Assembly: GCF_001625195.1 (NCBI RefSeq)
Contig: NC_054389.1
Coordinates: forward strand, 10,970,520 to 11,034,519
DNA from: Drechmeria coniospora
Lineage: Eukaryota > Ascomycota > Sordariomycetes > Hypocreales > Ophiocordycipitaceae
Direction: 5' to 3'
Length of the DNA stretch: 64,000 nt
Below the pieces are notes generated by a model. The model did not search any database. It was not told the DNA's origin and saw nothing but the letters and a program-made list of their open reading frames with translations. This document shows, piece after piece, positions 12,280 through 23,574 of the stretch (position 1 is the first letter of the stretch; every line of letters begins with the position of its first letter). The position numbers and the translations under genes are program-made.

Positions 12280-13060
12280 CGCCACGTACGACAGTACTGG
12301 TACGAAATACGGCTCAAGATGTACTGGCGGTACTACTTGTACTTTGCATACTTGTGTGCAGCACGGAGGACTAATACCAATAGTCGGCAGCACAGTTGGG
12401 AACGCACACTGTACTTTGAGTTCCGTACAGTCAAGTACTACAAGGAATAGAGTAACTAACCTCACTCCGTCGGTGAGTTTGGGTAGTAGGCAAGTACTTG
12501 CGTACTCCGTACTGTACTGGTATCGTTCGTACTTGCAGTACTTAATGCATGTAGGTGTACCTTGATACACAACTGCATCAATAGTAATTACAGCGTTTGC
12601 CTGTTCACGTAAATAAGTACACTCCGGCACACAGGCATACAAGTACTGTTGGTGGACAACTATTTGTACGGAGTACATACATGTACTTGCAAGCTTGGGG
12701 AGTACAGGGTTACGGTACTCCGTACACCGCATTTACTTACGTACCTACCTAGTAGTACAGTACTGTAAGTTCTCCGTAGACACCAAGTACAGTACCTACT
12801 AGGTAGTAAGTATCAGTATGAACCAACTTGTACTCTGTACTGGGTACAGTAGGTACGGTGCCTAGTGCCTAGTAGGCACTCCGTACGGAGCAGTGTTGGC
12901 ATTATTGCACCGCGGAAGCCACGGTGAGGAAACCGTACATTGTATGGGAGTACTTCGTACAGTACTTGCAAGTATTCAATGCAAGTACACCTAGTACTTA
13001 TTACTTACTTACTGTCCTTACTTTCTGTACCGTACGGAGTACAGTACGAAGTACTTACTT
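12280..13060. repeat. Cluster of TACGGAGTA/TACTCCGTA words
   Basis: Exact 9-mers at 12503, 12667, 12716 and 13033, a CTCCGTACGGAG palindrome near 12882-12893, and many AGTACTTGCAAGTA and CTAGTAGGTA variants. The field stops abruptly at about 13060. Confidence 0.8.
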
Positions 13061-13759
13061 ATGCTTAGGTCTTCAGGTCCCCACAGAAATGTTCTTTCGG
13101 AATTGAAGGAAGCACAGTTCCTTCGCCTCCCAAACAATCGTCGGCTGTTCTCCATCCCGATGGCATCCACGACACCCTGCATGGGCCTCTCTGCAGCCTG
13201 TGTCCGGCTCGTCGGCGATATGTCACATCTGAGCAGCAAGCCAACAGCGGCTCCTGACCGACCTTGATCAGGAATCAGCCATGTCGACTGGGATTGACCC
13301 GACTGGGATTGACCCGTCTGCCCAATACATTTCGCCCAAAGGGTTGGCCTCCAGAGCACTGCCGAATGGCCAGCAGTGCCATTCCTCGAGGCAGTGGCGA
13401 GCATTAGGGGTTTGGCACGGCGGTGAAAAACGGAGCCTCTCCTCGACCAGCTCGTGCCAACCACCGCCGTCCGACGACGCCCCTTCACCGCCGCAGACCA
13501 TGGTAAGGTACCCGATCCGTGGTGTCGTCTTCCTGCCGCTGCACATCGCAGTCCTTGCCCCCCGCCTAGAGACAGTCTTGACTTGGTGATGAAGTCGAGT
13601 ATGAGCTTACCATGTCCGAGACGGCCACGCGGAGAACGGAGCCGGGCCGAAGGGTTCTGGTTCCCAATCTGCCCCGTCAGGTGGCCGTCTATGATTCTTT
13701 TACTTGATCTAATCTGAAAGTTTTCCTCGTCGCCCCGCCCCTGCACGATGGCCGTATCC

Positions 13760-15191
13760 CTAGGATCGCCTGCTAATCTGCGCCACGATAGATTTGAGCC
13801 CTTGGAGCCTCCTATCCGCCGTGCTCGACAGGAAGAGCGACACGACGGGCCAGGCGTGTATGCCCCCTTTATAGTTTAGCACCTCGATTTCTATTCCGCT
13901 CTTCGCTTGGCGCCGCACGAAGCCTTGGATGTCTGGCGCGAAGACCTCTTCGTCGCCAAGCACGACAAAGTAACCACGCTGCGGGCTCGCGGCTCTCCAC
14001 GACATCTCGTCCGTGCAGGACCCGGGAGACGCCGGCGACTGGTCGAGCATCGACTCTCCCGCGTAGTCGACGGCGTACCTCCTTAGGGTGCGTCGGTCCA
14101 AGTAGTCGACCTTGGACGGGTAGTGAAGATTGGACACGAGCTTGACCCACGGAGAAATCAGGACGGCCATGCGAGGCATGCTCGATTCGGGTGGCGATTG
14201 TTCCCACGCGTCGTCGAGGATGCCCGCCTCGACCTGCTTTCTTCGCCGGGCCGTCGATTCGGATCCCAGGACAAGCAGCAGGCTGAGGATCAAGGTGCCA
14301 CCAGCCGAGTCACCCGCGACGCAGACTTTGGAGCCGTCCTTTACCGTCTCCAAGACGTGCCTGTACCCTTCGACGGTCTGCGACACCTGCGTCGGGTAGG
14401 TCTCGTCGGGGACCAGAGTGTAATCGAGGGCAAAAATGGCAGGGTTCCCGTAGCCGGCGTCGAGGAGCAGGTGGTGCCAGGCCAAGAGAAACTCGAGGTA
14501 AAAGTAGCACGACCCCAGAGCGAAGCCACCCCCTGGACCCTCGTCAGCGGCGGAAAGGCGGCATCGTCGGCAGGTTCGGCTCACCGTGGACGAAGTAAAC
14601 AGCTACGTCCGGAGGCTGCTTCGGGTCGTGCCAGATCCAGACACCCTTGGCGGCTGCTTCGCCCTGTCATCCGTCAGGGGACGTCCGAGGTGGGCCGCCG
14701 AGGCTGCAGGCCCAAGTACGGAGCAAGTACGAACCTGACCGACGATGCACTCGCGCCAGACGACGGGGCATTTCAGGTATCCGTGCCGCATCATTCGCCA
14801 CCGCAGGAACGGCAGCGCGACGTTCCTGTGGAAGAAGACCCTCCCGATGCTGGCGGGTAAATTCCTGAAAGCATAACGCACGCATCGGATGACGATGTGC
14901 TCAAAGACTGTGAATCCTGGCACGGATGACGATGCGGCGGTGGGACCTGCCCAGTAGCGATCTCGTAGAATTGACCAAGGGAGCCGAAGCACTTTCCGGC
15001 GGCCCGTTGCGTAAGCGTGCAAGTCTCGCAGGTGCGAGGGGATTTAGCATGGAGATGAGCGCACCTAGAAATGGCAGCATAGGAATGACGGCGGCCGTGG
15101 TTCGGAAGAGACCGACGTGCCATAGTAGCTGCGGCGCGAGCAGCAGGACAAAGACGAGGCAATCGACGAGGGAGACGGGGCCGAGTATCAT
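13760..15191 (-). CDS. Membrane-anchored alpha/beta hydrolase (HSL/steryl acetyl hydrolase-like esterase)
   Basis: Model: complement(join(13760..14532, 14585..14663, 14735..14991, 15065..15191)), 411 residues. Start MILGPVSLVDCLVF opens one hydrophobic helix (about 3-45), so the enzyme is probably ER-membrane anchored. Intron 3 splits the first Gly codon of the oxyanion motif; splicing restores HGGGFALGS (His154). The nucleophile elbow GDSAGG follows near 229-234. The acid is probably the Asp of EEVFAPDIQGF and the base the His of GGIHAW near the C-terminus, completing a Ser-Asp-His triad. Likely reaction: hydrolysis of short-chain or sterol esters; the substrate cannot be read from sequence. 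Introns 1 and 2 have weaker sites (donors GTGCGC and GTTCGT) and rest mainly on frame and on restored family-like residues such as LPFLVLRLPWS. Confidence 0.88.
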
Positions 15192-16541
15192 TGCGATGGA
15201 TTTGTGTCACTCCAGGGTAGCTTGCCCATGGTGCCGCCGGAGACGGGTGCGTGCAAGTAAGTACAGGTATTAGGCTGAGCGAACATGTACAAGTAGAGGA
15301 GCGGAGGTGCGTCAATGACGAGGGTACGAGGTTGTCGAGGCAAGGCGAATTGGCGCGTCCAGAACAAGGCGTAGTTGTACATATATTTATACGGAGCACA
15401 TGTAGGTGTACTGTAGGTGCAAATGCCTCTGAGAGTGTTGGCACGTCACAACCTTGTGGCACAGTGCAGCGCAGTAGTGCGTATTTCGTACGGAGTACAA
15501 GTAAGTATACCTAGTACTTAGCATAGCTGTATCAGCAGTGGCTACTAATAGTAGTAACCAGGCTACAGAACACTCACTCACTGCCTGCAGGGACCGCACT
15601 AACTGCACCGGCTGCGTTGTCTGCGGTGCCTGCGTTGCCTGCGTTGCCTGCACAGCCTTTTATTATAAATAATTATATTTATAAAACGAAACCCCATCCT
15701 TGCCGAAAGGGATTTGCATTACCTTTGGCATGGAGTGCAAGTGTAGCAATTGTGTGGTCAAGAAGTAAATGCAAGAAGCATACCATGCGTGAATGCACTA
15801 ATACAGTAGTACCTAGTACGCAGGAGGTGTGCACTGTGCAGAGACACCAAGACAGTCGGCTGCCAGGCAGAGTACATGTTCGGACGACATGCATGCGGGC
15901 GAGTAGGTGCCTTCATGATACCAACAGGCGAGAGGCGATACTATTCAATTTGTGGGGGACATCTTGTACTCTCATTCCGCCGTCTTACTCGATTCTTCAT
16001 CACCTGCATTCAAAAGGTGACGAAGCTGTCGCACTCATTGCCGTCGGCACACAAAGGGTTTCAGGGTGCGTGCCTTGGGCGGTACGCAGTGATGCTACAT
16101 GTGCAAGTACTGTAAGTACGGAGTTCAAATACGGAGTACTTGGTAATATTAGATTAGGTGTACGGGGTACATGCTTACGCCTTGGAACCCCTGACTTACA
16201 TAATGCGAACCGCATTTGCGCGACTCCTGCCCCTCGCCGCGTGAATGCAACAGGTAATAAATAGCATTAATACAGAGTACATGTGCAAGTATTATTACTC
16301 CCTACTTGTACGCGTACCTCCTCCGTAATTACGACACCAAGCACAGGAGATTGTCCCGCATTGACTTGCATCACTCACTCACTCACACACACACACACTC
16401 TCTCACTCTCTCACTCTCCCCCTCTCTCCCCCTCCCTCCTCAGCAAAGGTGCGGCATGGGAGGAGGAGTACGTGACTGAACGAGGCTGTCGACGGCCTTT
16501 TGTTAGAGAAATATCCAACCGGACCGAGTCGAAACGACATC
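15192..16541. other. Divergent intergenic region, hydrolase and DUF3605 genes
   Basis: Shared 5' space of two divergently transcribed genes. GTAC-word patches occur at 15240-15520 and 16080-16320, including TACGGAGTA-containing stretches near 15488 and 16130. A (CA)n/(CT)n tract at about 16375-16440 lies just upstream of the DUF3605 gene. No coding frame supported. Confidence 0.6.
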
Positions 16542-17295
16542 ATGGGCGACGACCCATCGCGGGACACGGACTCCAAGCCGGACGCTCCGCCAGCCCCCGA
16601 GGAGTTGCAATTTCCGTTGACAATCGTCGACAGGCTTGTCCTTTCACAGACGGACGAGGAATTCAAGAAGCACGACTGGCAGGAGCTGCGGCAGATCATA
16701 GGTGAGAAATAAGTGTTGCACAAGCACAAGCCTTGTGCGGGATGCCATTCGTAACCTCACGCCGTTGATGATTGACCGCGGCGCAGGGAGAAACGACCTA
16801 TCGGCCCTCAAGCGGAAGCCGTCCGATCTCCAACGGTACATGAAGTGGACGGCGGAGAAGACGACACAGCACGGCTCCATTACGAACTTTATCCTCGCCA
16901 ACCGGCTACCCAAGACCTGGGGTTCGCCACCATTCGTCCCGGCATCTCTGACCCCCCTAGAAGACGGCACCGACTACAAGGCTCTCCTGAACGACTGGCC
17001 GTACGGGTTGCAGGAGGACATCACCCACATCGTCGTCTGGTCACGCACGCCCATCCCGACCGACGCCCAGACGGGTGATCTGACGGACGAGAGCAGGGCC
17101 CAGGTGGCCGAGTTCGTGAAGAGGTACTTTGTCGAGGCGCTGGGCGAGGGGGGCGAAGAGAAGGTGCTGTGGTTCAAGAACTGGGTTTCGCTGCAGAGCG
17201 TGAGGACGCTGGAGCACTTCCACGTCCTCGTGCGCGACGTCGACGACGACACTCTGGAGCGCTGGACGGGAGAGCGGCCGAAGCGAAGCGGATAG
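16542..17295 (+). CDS. DUF3605 family protein (N-acetylglucosamine-induced protein 1-like)
   Basis: Model: join(16542..16701, 16787..17295), 222 residues. The start is the ATG of MGDDPSRDTDSK. The 85-nt intron (GTGAGA..GCAG) joins IIG to RNDLSALKRKPSDLQRY in frame. Conserved-looking core: TIVDRLVLSQTDEEFKKHDW, then LKRKPSDLQRYMKW, then DYKALLNDWPYGLQEDITHI and VVWSRTPIP, then WFKNWVSLQSVRTLEHFHVL. These match my memory of the DUF3605 family, in which fungal members are named after induction by N-acetylglucosamine. The biochemical role is unknown. No signal peptide or membrane helix, so probably cytosolic. Its 3' end faces SND2 only 63 bp away, so the 3' UTRs must overlap or nearly so. Confidence 0.85.
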
Positions 17296-17358
17296 CTCGA
17301 GCACGGTCGACCAAGGCATGCTCCTCCACGGCCGAGGTGGTGCTCGCTCCCTCAGCGC

Positions 17359-17847
17359 TCAGGCGGCCCTCCTCGTGCGACGATTTCCCTGGGCCGGCGC
17401 GTCCTGGCCCGCGCCGGCGGCTTGCATCCCCGCCATCGCCTGCCTTCCCATGCCGAGGAGGCCCTTGCCGAGATACAGGCCGTAGAGGGGAATGACGGCC
17501 CACAGCAGCCACCCCCAGTTGCCGACGAAGACGACGAGCACGGCGCACGCCCAGGTGACCCAGATGACGTCAAACATGTACTCGGTCAGGCCCCGGGCGG
17601 CCATGTCCTCGCCGGCGCTCTTGAGGGCATTGGTCGCGGCGTCGAACTTGGGACGACCCGAGGCCTCGAGGACGTACTCGCAGACGAAGGCGGGCGTGGA
17701 GAAGAGGCCGTAGGCGACGAGCGAGCGGGGGGCGACGAGGAAATGGACGACGAGAAAGACGATGTTGACGACGAGGCTCGAGAGGTGCAGGCCGTTGAGG
17801 GCCGCGACGTTGTGCTTGGCGAGGTCTTTTTTCGCCTTTTGCGCCAT
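17359..17847 (-). CDS. SND2: SRP-independent ER targeting protein SND2 / TMEM208
   Basis: Single exon, 162 residues, start at MAQKAKKDLAKHN; an upstream in-frame extension is leader-like and was not used. Hydrophobic segments: about 20-40 (LHLSSLVVNIVFLVVHFLV), 43-63 (SLVAYGLFSTPAFVCEYVL) and a long pair at 100-135 (WVTWACAVLVVFVGNWGWL, then LLWAVIPLYGLYLGKG). Basic N-terminus and Gly/Ala/Arg-rich tail fit the TMEM208/DUF788 family. In yeast Snd2 sits in the ER membrane with Snd3 and receives clients, especially tail-anchored and mid-protein anchored ones, in the SRP-independent route. Tail-to-tail with the DUF3605 gene. Confidence 0.9.
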   Translation of the reverse strand: MAQKAKKDLAKHNVAALNGLHLSSLVVNIVFLVVHFLVAPRSLVAYGLFSTPAFVCEYVLEASGRPKFDAATNALKSAGEDMAARGLTEYMFDVIWVTWACAVLVVFVGNWGWLLWAVIPLYGLYLGKGLLGMGRQAMAGMQAAGAGQDAPAQGNRRTRRAA

Positions 17848-18224
17848 GATGGAAGGGTTGCCTGGGTTGCACGACGTCGGCGATGTCGACAAAGTCTCGG
17901 CAGGAGCGTGGTGTTGGGATGCCGATGGTGCGATACGAGGCCACTATTGCTGCCGACGAGTCTGCTGGGGGACCGAAGCGAGAGGAGTCGAGTTGAGGCG
18001 GCGAGGCGAGGCGGCGAGGTGAGTTGTGGCGATGGAGGAGGGACGCAAGTTGTGCGCCGAGTCGAAGCACGTTTCCTGCGGAGCGGAATATTGGCACCTG
18101 TACGGAGTGGTGGCAGGCGGTAATAGTTAGTTAATACAGCACGTCCAAGAAGAAGAAATGTACTTGGTACGGAGCGCAGTAATACTCCGTACACTGTGCT
18201 GGCGTAATACTCTGTAGGGGACTA

Positions 18225-18325
18225 ACAGTGGTAGGCTGTACTGTACTCCGTACATACCTAGTACCTAGTAGTGGGAGGCTGTACTCCTTACCTAGTGGTA
18301 GGCTGTACTCCGTACCTATTAGGTA
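18225..18325. repeat. Degenerate tandem repeat GTAGGCTGTACTCCGTACCTA
   Basis: Three tandem variants of a 25-26-bp unit (starting about 18227, 18271 and 18297) share GGCTGTACTCC followed by TACCTA. The first copy carries small insertions. Two of the three contain TACTCCGTA. Confidence 0.75.
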
Positions 18326-19590
18326 AATACCTAGAGTTTTCCTTGCATCAAGTTACATGTACTGTAAGTACGAGGTACCCAAGTAAGCACTCCGTGCTTG
18401 CTAGTAATAGCACATGCATGTAGTACGTTTTGTAGCAGCTCTCCCAGCTTGCCCGGGACGCCTGGCAGTATTACGTGCGCTGACAAACCTCCGCACAGCA
18501 CAGGGCCAGGGGCAGAGGTCGCTCGCTAGCGGCCCTAGCCAACACCGTCGGTTGGCGGCGAGGTTGGTTGGCCGGTGGGCCGTGGCCTGGCCTGTGGGCA
18601 AGCTGCTCTTCAGCGCAGAGCCGTCATTTTGGCCGCTGGTTGGCGTCGGCGGCCCCGCTGGTTGGCCGCCTGTGTGCCGTCCGGGTTGCTGGGCAGTGGG
18701 CTCGAGGCCCAGAGGCAGCGGTGCTAGGTCGGAAACGGGGCAGGCCTGCTGTTCGCGTCCAATGAAATGGCTCGCGTCCGCCACCAACAAACAAGCCGGC
18801 TGCGAATGCGAGGCTGCGGGCGACTGGCGACGGACGGCGAGTGAGTGAGGCGACGAACTGAGCCTTTTGGCTGCTGTCCCGCTCACTGCCATCCAGCCGT
18901 TCCTCCGCTAACGCCTCGTCCCCTACGCCTGGCCACGCCACCACCTCTTCTTGATGCTCCTTCGTCCACGACACCTCGCCCTCCCCTCAGAGTTGGACCG
19001 ACGTTGAGAGGGTCCCATTTCTTCTGCCCCTTTGCAACGCCTCCGCCAGCACGGGGGGGGATTTTCTCGCCTCAGCTGGCCTCGCCCATCTCACGACTGA
19101 GCCGACAGCAGCATCATTTCCGACCAACCCTTCGCCTCCGGCCCCTTGAGAAGTCGGACCGCAGGCCTTGCCGAGGCTGTTCCCTTCGCCCTCCTCCCTT
19201 GCTGCGCTGCCTGAACCGTCCAGGCGGCTAGGATCCACCAGTCGTCGTCGTGTCTGGAGTGCTTGGCCCTCTCGTGGCCGACAACAAACCTGCCGTTCGT
19301 CTGCCTTGCCACCACCTACCTACCTCAGCTTTGCGTTTGGTTGTGTTCGGTTCGGCTGGGTTCGGTGAATCACGCCAAAACGACCCGTCGATCCGTCTCC
19401 TCTGCGAGGCCGGACCCAAGGCCAAGGCGGCCGACGCAGGTGACGACCGGGCACGCCGTCGCGGCGAGGTGCTGCTCACGACCATCCGACAACAATCGGA
19501 AAGCTCGACGCCGTCCGGAGCGGAACCCATGGCACGCTCACGTCGCTAGCCCCCGTTCCCCGTCGTCGATCTGCTCGAAAGCAAGCCCTT

Positions 19591-19640
19591 CGCTCTCGCC
19601 TCGCTCTCGCCTCGCTCTCGCCTCGCTCTCGCATCGCTCC
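19591..19640. repeat. 11-bp tandem repeat CGCTCTCGCCT before CDC27
   Basis: Four near-perfect copies of an 11-bp pyrimidine-rich unit end about 30 bp before the CDC27 start codon, so they are probably in the 5' UTR or core promoter. Confidence 0.85.
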
Positions 19641-19669
19641 CAACCCCCCCGCCGCCCTCCCGGTCCAGC

Positions 19670-22198
19670 ATGGCACCGAGCCCGGCCGCCGTCGGGGGCT
19701 TGCTGCGACAGGTCGTGCACTACCACCTCGACAGCGCCTCCTACGACAATGCCCTGTTCTTCGCCGAGCGCCTCACGGCCCAGGACCCGAGGTCGTCCGA
19801 CGCCGTCTACCTGTACGCCCTGTGCCACCTCCGGCTCGGCGACCTCCGCTCCGCCTACGACGTGAGCAAACCCCTGGGCTACCGAGGCGTCAACCTGTGC
19901 TGCGCTTGGGTCTTCGCCCAGGCCTGCCTCGGGCTCGAGAGGTACAAGGACGGCATCGTCGCGCTCGAGAAGTCGAGGGGCCTCTGGACGCAAAAGTGCG
20001 CCATCGGCAAGCACTCGCCCACGTCTCGATCCGCGTCGCCCGACATCCCCGTCGTCCTCTCGCTGCTGGGGAAGCTGCACCGTGCCTACGGGGACAAGAA
20101 AAAGGCCGTCAGCTGCTTCGAGGAGGCGCTGAAGAAGAACCCGTTCATGTGGGACGCCTTCTCGGCCCTCTGCGACATGGGAATCAACGTTCGCGTGCCC
20201 AACATCTTCAAGGCAAACGACGCCCTCGTGCAGAGCTTCGACCAGGAGGTAACGGGTGTCGATGGCCGGGGAGGCATGGCGGCGGCGCCGGAGCCGTTGC
20301 CGAAGCGGCCCTCGGCCCGGAGCGCCGCTCTCGACATGGCCCACGACCCGTTCGGCATGGGCCTCTCGCCGGCGGACCTGTCGAGTCCCACGGCGGGCAT
20401 GCTCGCCGAGCCCGGAGACGACTTCATGTCCAAGATACAGAGCGCCCGCCTGAGGCTCGCCGCGTCGGCGTTGTCGGCGCCGGCCAACGGCCAAGCCACG
20501 GTCGACGGGCTCGAGACGCCCACGGGACCGGCCGCGACCGACCCGTCGTCGGCTCCTCGATCGGCTCACGGGCAGGAGGCCCCCCCGGCGCCCTCGCGGC
20601 GGAGTCGGATGGTGCAGAGCGTCGACGCGGGAATGGAGGCGCCGCCGCGCATGAACTACCGGCTCGGCTCGAAGCGGAACGTCCGGAGTCAGGAGCAGGC
20701 CGTCGAGCTCATGTCGGACCTGCCCAACGTGCCGACGACGGCCATGCGATCCGGTGCCCTCAACACGGCCGATAGGAAGCGGACTCTGTCCGGACACCCG
20801 GTGCCGCGGTCGGCCAACGCCGACGAGCCGGCGGCCCGTCGCAGCGCGCGGCTCAACATGTTCAAGTCGTCGTCGACCAAGACCAACGGCGGACCGACGC
20901 CGGCCGGCCGCGAGCTGAAGAAGGCGAGGCCGCCGGTGTCGCGCATCATGAGGCCCGGCCCCGGCACCTCCAGCGTTGGCCGCGTCGTTAGCGGAAACCG
21001 AAAGCCCCTGGAGGACCACGGGGACGTCGACCACGGCGAGACGTCGAGGGTCAAGGACGCGCCCCCGCCGGCCGTCCCGGCGCGGCCGGTGGAGCCCGAC
21101 GGCGCGAGGACCGAGGAGGCGTTGCGGTGGACGATGGACCTCATGAAGAAGCTCGGCAACGGCTACTACTTCCTCTCGCGCTTCCAGTGCCAGGAGTCGA
21201 TCCAGGCGCTCGGCACGCTGCCCGCCTGCCAGCAGGGAACGGCTTGGGTGCTCGCCCAGCTCGGCCGGGCGCACTACGAGCAGGCGGCCTACGGCGAGGC
21301 CGACAAGTTCTTCCGCCGCATGCGCATCCAGGCGCCCTCGCGGCTGCAGGACATGGAGGTCTACTCCACCGTCCTCTGGCACCTGAAGCGGGAGACGGAC
21401 CTGTCCTTCCTCGCGCACGAGCTCATCGACTCGGCCTGGCACTCGCCCGAGGCCTGGTGCGCCCTCGGCAACGCCTGGTCGCTGGCGAGGGATCCGGAGC
21501 AGGCGCTCAAGTGCTTCAAGCGGGCGACGCAGCTCGACGCCGGCTTCGCCTACGCCTTCACCCTCCAGGGGCACGAGCACGTGTCGAACGAGGAGTACGA
21601 GAAGGCGCTGACGGCGTACCGCCAGGCCATCGCGGCGGACCGACGGCACTACAACGCCTACTACGGCATCGGACGCGTCCAGGAGCGGCTCGGCGCCTAC
21701 GACAAGGCCTACGACCACTTCTACGCCGCCCAGGTCATCAACCCGAACAACGCGGTGCTCATCTGCTGCATGGGCACGGTGCTGGAGAAGCAGAAGCAGA
21801 TGGTGCAGGCGCTGAGCGCCTACACGAAGGCGGCCGAGCTCGCGCCGCGCGCCGCCCAGACACGGTACAAGAAGGCGCGCGCCCTCCTGACGGTGGGCCA
21901 GATCGAAGCGGCGCGGCGGGAGCTCATGATCCTCAAGGACCTGGCGCCCGAGGAGGCGACGGTGCACTTTTTGCTCGGCACGCTGTACAAGAACACGAAC
22001 GAGAAGCAGCTGTCGGTGCGGCACTTTACCATTGCCCTGTCGCTGGACCCAAAGGTAGGTTCGGGCCGCGGGCCCCCCGGCCCTTCTCGAGCGGCGCGAC
22101 GACGGCTAACGGATCTTGCGCCGCAGGCCGCACCGAAGATTAAGGAGGCGATTGAGAGCTTTGAGGACGACGTGCTGATGGACGACTCGATAGCGTGA
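19670..22198 (+). CDS. CDC27: Anaphase-promoting complex subunit CDC27/APC3 (BimA type)
   Basis: TPR scaffold of the APC/C ubiquitin ligase that binds Cdh1/Cdc20 IR tails. Model: join(19670..22054, 22127..22198), 818 residues. N-terminal TPRs (about 1-185) include ALFFAERLTAQDP, LYALCHLRLGDLRSAY and GKLHRAYGDKKKAVSCFEEA, then NPFMWDAFSALCDMG. Residues about 190-485 are disordered Ser/Pro/Arg-rich. The C-terminal TPR array (490-790) holds AWCALGNAWSLARDPEQAL, YAFTLQGHEHVSNEEYEKAL and YNAYYGIGRVQERLG. The last intron (72 nt, GTAGGT..GGCTAAC..GCAG) is a multiple of three with no stop, so retention would only insert 24 residues before the acidic tail IKEAIESFEDDVLMDD. Splicing is preferred because the signals are good and the insert is Gly/Pro/Arg filler. 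Confidence 0.95.
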   Translation: MAPSPAAVGGLLRQVVHYHLDSASYDNALFFAERLTAQDPRSSDAVYLYALCHLRLGDLRSAYDVSKPLGYRGVNLCCAWVFAQACLGLERYKDGIVALEKSRGLWTQKCAIGKHSPTSRSASPDIPVVLSLLGKLHRAYGDKKKAVSCFEEALKKNPFMWDAFSALCDMGINVRVPNIFKANDALVQSFDQEVTGVDGRGGMAAAPEPLPKRPSARSAALDMAHDPFGMGLSPADLSSPTAGMLAEPGDDFMSKIQSARLRLAASALSAPANGQATVDGLETPTGPAATDPSSAPRSAHGQEAPPAPSRRSRMVQSVDAGMEAPPRMNYRLGSKRNVRSQEQAVELMSDLPNVPTTAMRSGALNTADRKRTLSGHPVPRSANADEPAARRSARLNMFKSSSTKTNGGPTPAGRELKKARPPVSRIMRPGPGTSSVGRVVSGNRKPLEDHGDVDHGETSRVKDAPPPAVPARPVEPDGARTEEALRWTMDLMKKLGNGYYFLSRFQCQESIQALGTLPACQQGTAWVLAQLGRAHYEQAAYGEADKFFRRMRIQAPSRLQDMEVYSTVLWHLKRETDLSFLAHELIDSAWHSPEAWCALGNAWSLARDPEQALKCFKRATQLDAGFAYAFTLQGHEHVSNEEYEKALTAYRQAIAADRRHYNAYYGIGRVQERLGAYDKAYDHFYAAQVINPNNAVLICCMGTVLEKQKQMVQALSAYTKAAELAPRAAQTRYKKARALLTVGQIEAARRELMILKDLAPEEATVHFLLGTLYKNTNEKQLSVRHFTIALSLDPKVGSGRGPPGPSRAARRRLTDLAPQAAPKIKEAIESFEDDVLMDDSIA

Positions 22199-22786
22199 GC
22201 TTCCCCGGACGGACGGACGGAGGGACGGACGGAGCCGAGAGCATATGATGGCGCCTTTATTCGGCGCGCCGCGAAGAGGACCACTCTGCACATGGGTGCT
22301 CGTGGACCCCCACGCCGTACAGTACATGTACGCGGAGACGACGAATTTCAGGGAGGCGGAGAGATGGGGATGGCAGCGAGGATCAGAGCGAAGATGGCGG
22401 CGAGGAAGGCGGCAAGGATGGTGACGAACATGGTGACGAGCATGGTGATGGAAGACGCCGAGGCCATGGGAGCGAGCACAGCATGCCGGCAGCGGCCTCG
22501 GCCTTGCGAGCTGGTGTTGGATGGAACCGACTGTGTATTACTATACGTATACGTAGTTGGGTAATGACACGACCTGCCGCAACGTGCTCACGGACTGGCC
22601 GTCTGCGCACTTGGAAGCCGGTGGGAGAGGTGATGCCGGGGAAGCGATGCGGCGAATACAACACCACGATGAGGTTGTAGAATGGAATGAGTTGGCAGTG
22701 AGTTTGCAAGAGACCGACATAAGTGCAGTACAGTAACAGTGGCTGGTACAGCATGGCCTGCTGGGCAACGTGCACCTACCGTACGG

Positions 22787-22821
22787 AGTACAGTACAGTA
22801 CAGTACAGTACAGTACAGTAC
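22787..22821. repeat. (CAGTA)6 pentamer repeat
   Basis: Six perfect tandem CAGTA units (22791-22820) follow immediately after a GTACGGAGTA word, showing that the dispersed word and the tandem pentamer overlap. Confidence 0.9.
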
Positions 22822-23574
22822 ATACAAGTACGCAGGTGTACATGCACTTCCATCATACAGGTACATGGGCTGCATTACGGAGTACACGTAAAGTACAGTA
22901 CTTGCGCTCACTCTCACACAGGTACCATGCGCAAACGCACACACCTACAGCGTACTTGTATGTACTGTACTTGCATGAACGGTGCGTTGGTGTACAGTAC
23001 AAGTAAGTACTTGCAGGCGTAGACTACGTGTTAGGACTTGAGCATTGTACTGTGTTGCAAGTACGTACAGTACAAGTACGGCCTGTATGTCGAGGTACCT
23101 CCAATGGCTAGCTGTGTACCTACTGTACTCCGTAGTGAGCACTTAAGTAAGTACTGTAGTTGTAGTGTACGTTGCCTGCGTGACCGCTAGGCACTCAAGT
23201 ACTGAAGGTGCCTACTATTACTGGTACTTGATTGTCTCGCAGTACCCAGTCATACTCGGACAGTACCGTACACATGTCCATGCTCGCCCACGGCAGCAGG
23301 CAATAACAATGCAAGCAAGTGCAAGTACATTACATGTGCATCGGCATATTCATACCTCGTATACTGGTAGGCGTCCTCGCGGCCACTCATTGTGGGCTCT
23401 CCTTTGCGTTTGTTTACAAGTACCCGCTCGACGATACAAGCCAGTACGTGTGCTCAGCGTATTCATACGGAGTACATGGGGGTACTCTCTGATGGTACTT
23501 GTTGGACATGTACACTCTGTGCCAGTCCGAGTACTGGATACGATGGACAGTTCGAGCGCCGAGTTTGGACCATG

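Larger units (their letters stand above)
10514..13759. other. 3.2-kb intergenic region with GTAC word clusters
   Basis: Lies between the NC2-alpha start and the hydrolase stop. It contains a G25 run, a 12-bp tandem repeat and two fields of TACGGAGTA/TACTCCGTA words (11020-11540 and 12280-13060; exact copies at 12503, 12667, 12716 and 13033). The longer open frames (11550-12113, 13018-13746) show no domain, no splice logic and atypical composition, so I call no gene. Confidence 0.6.
17848..19669. other. Divergent promoter region, SND2 and CDC27
   Basis: The left part (18110-18420) is a GTAC-word cluster with tandem units. The right part (18850-19665) is pyrimidine-rich on the plus strand, as expected for a long CDC27 5' leader. 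Small open frames at 19250-19549 look like leader frames or chance. No gene supported. Confidence 0.6.

Noticed and set aside
13018..13746. 242-codon minus-strand frame
   Set aside because: Its C-terminal end runs into the GTAC-word field and nothing resembles a known protein.
19538..22024. 828-codon frame antisense to CDC27
   Set aside because: The sense strand encodes unmistakable TPR motifs; the antisense frame is an artefact of high GC with no domain.
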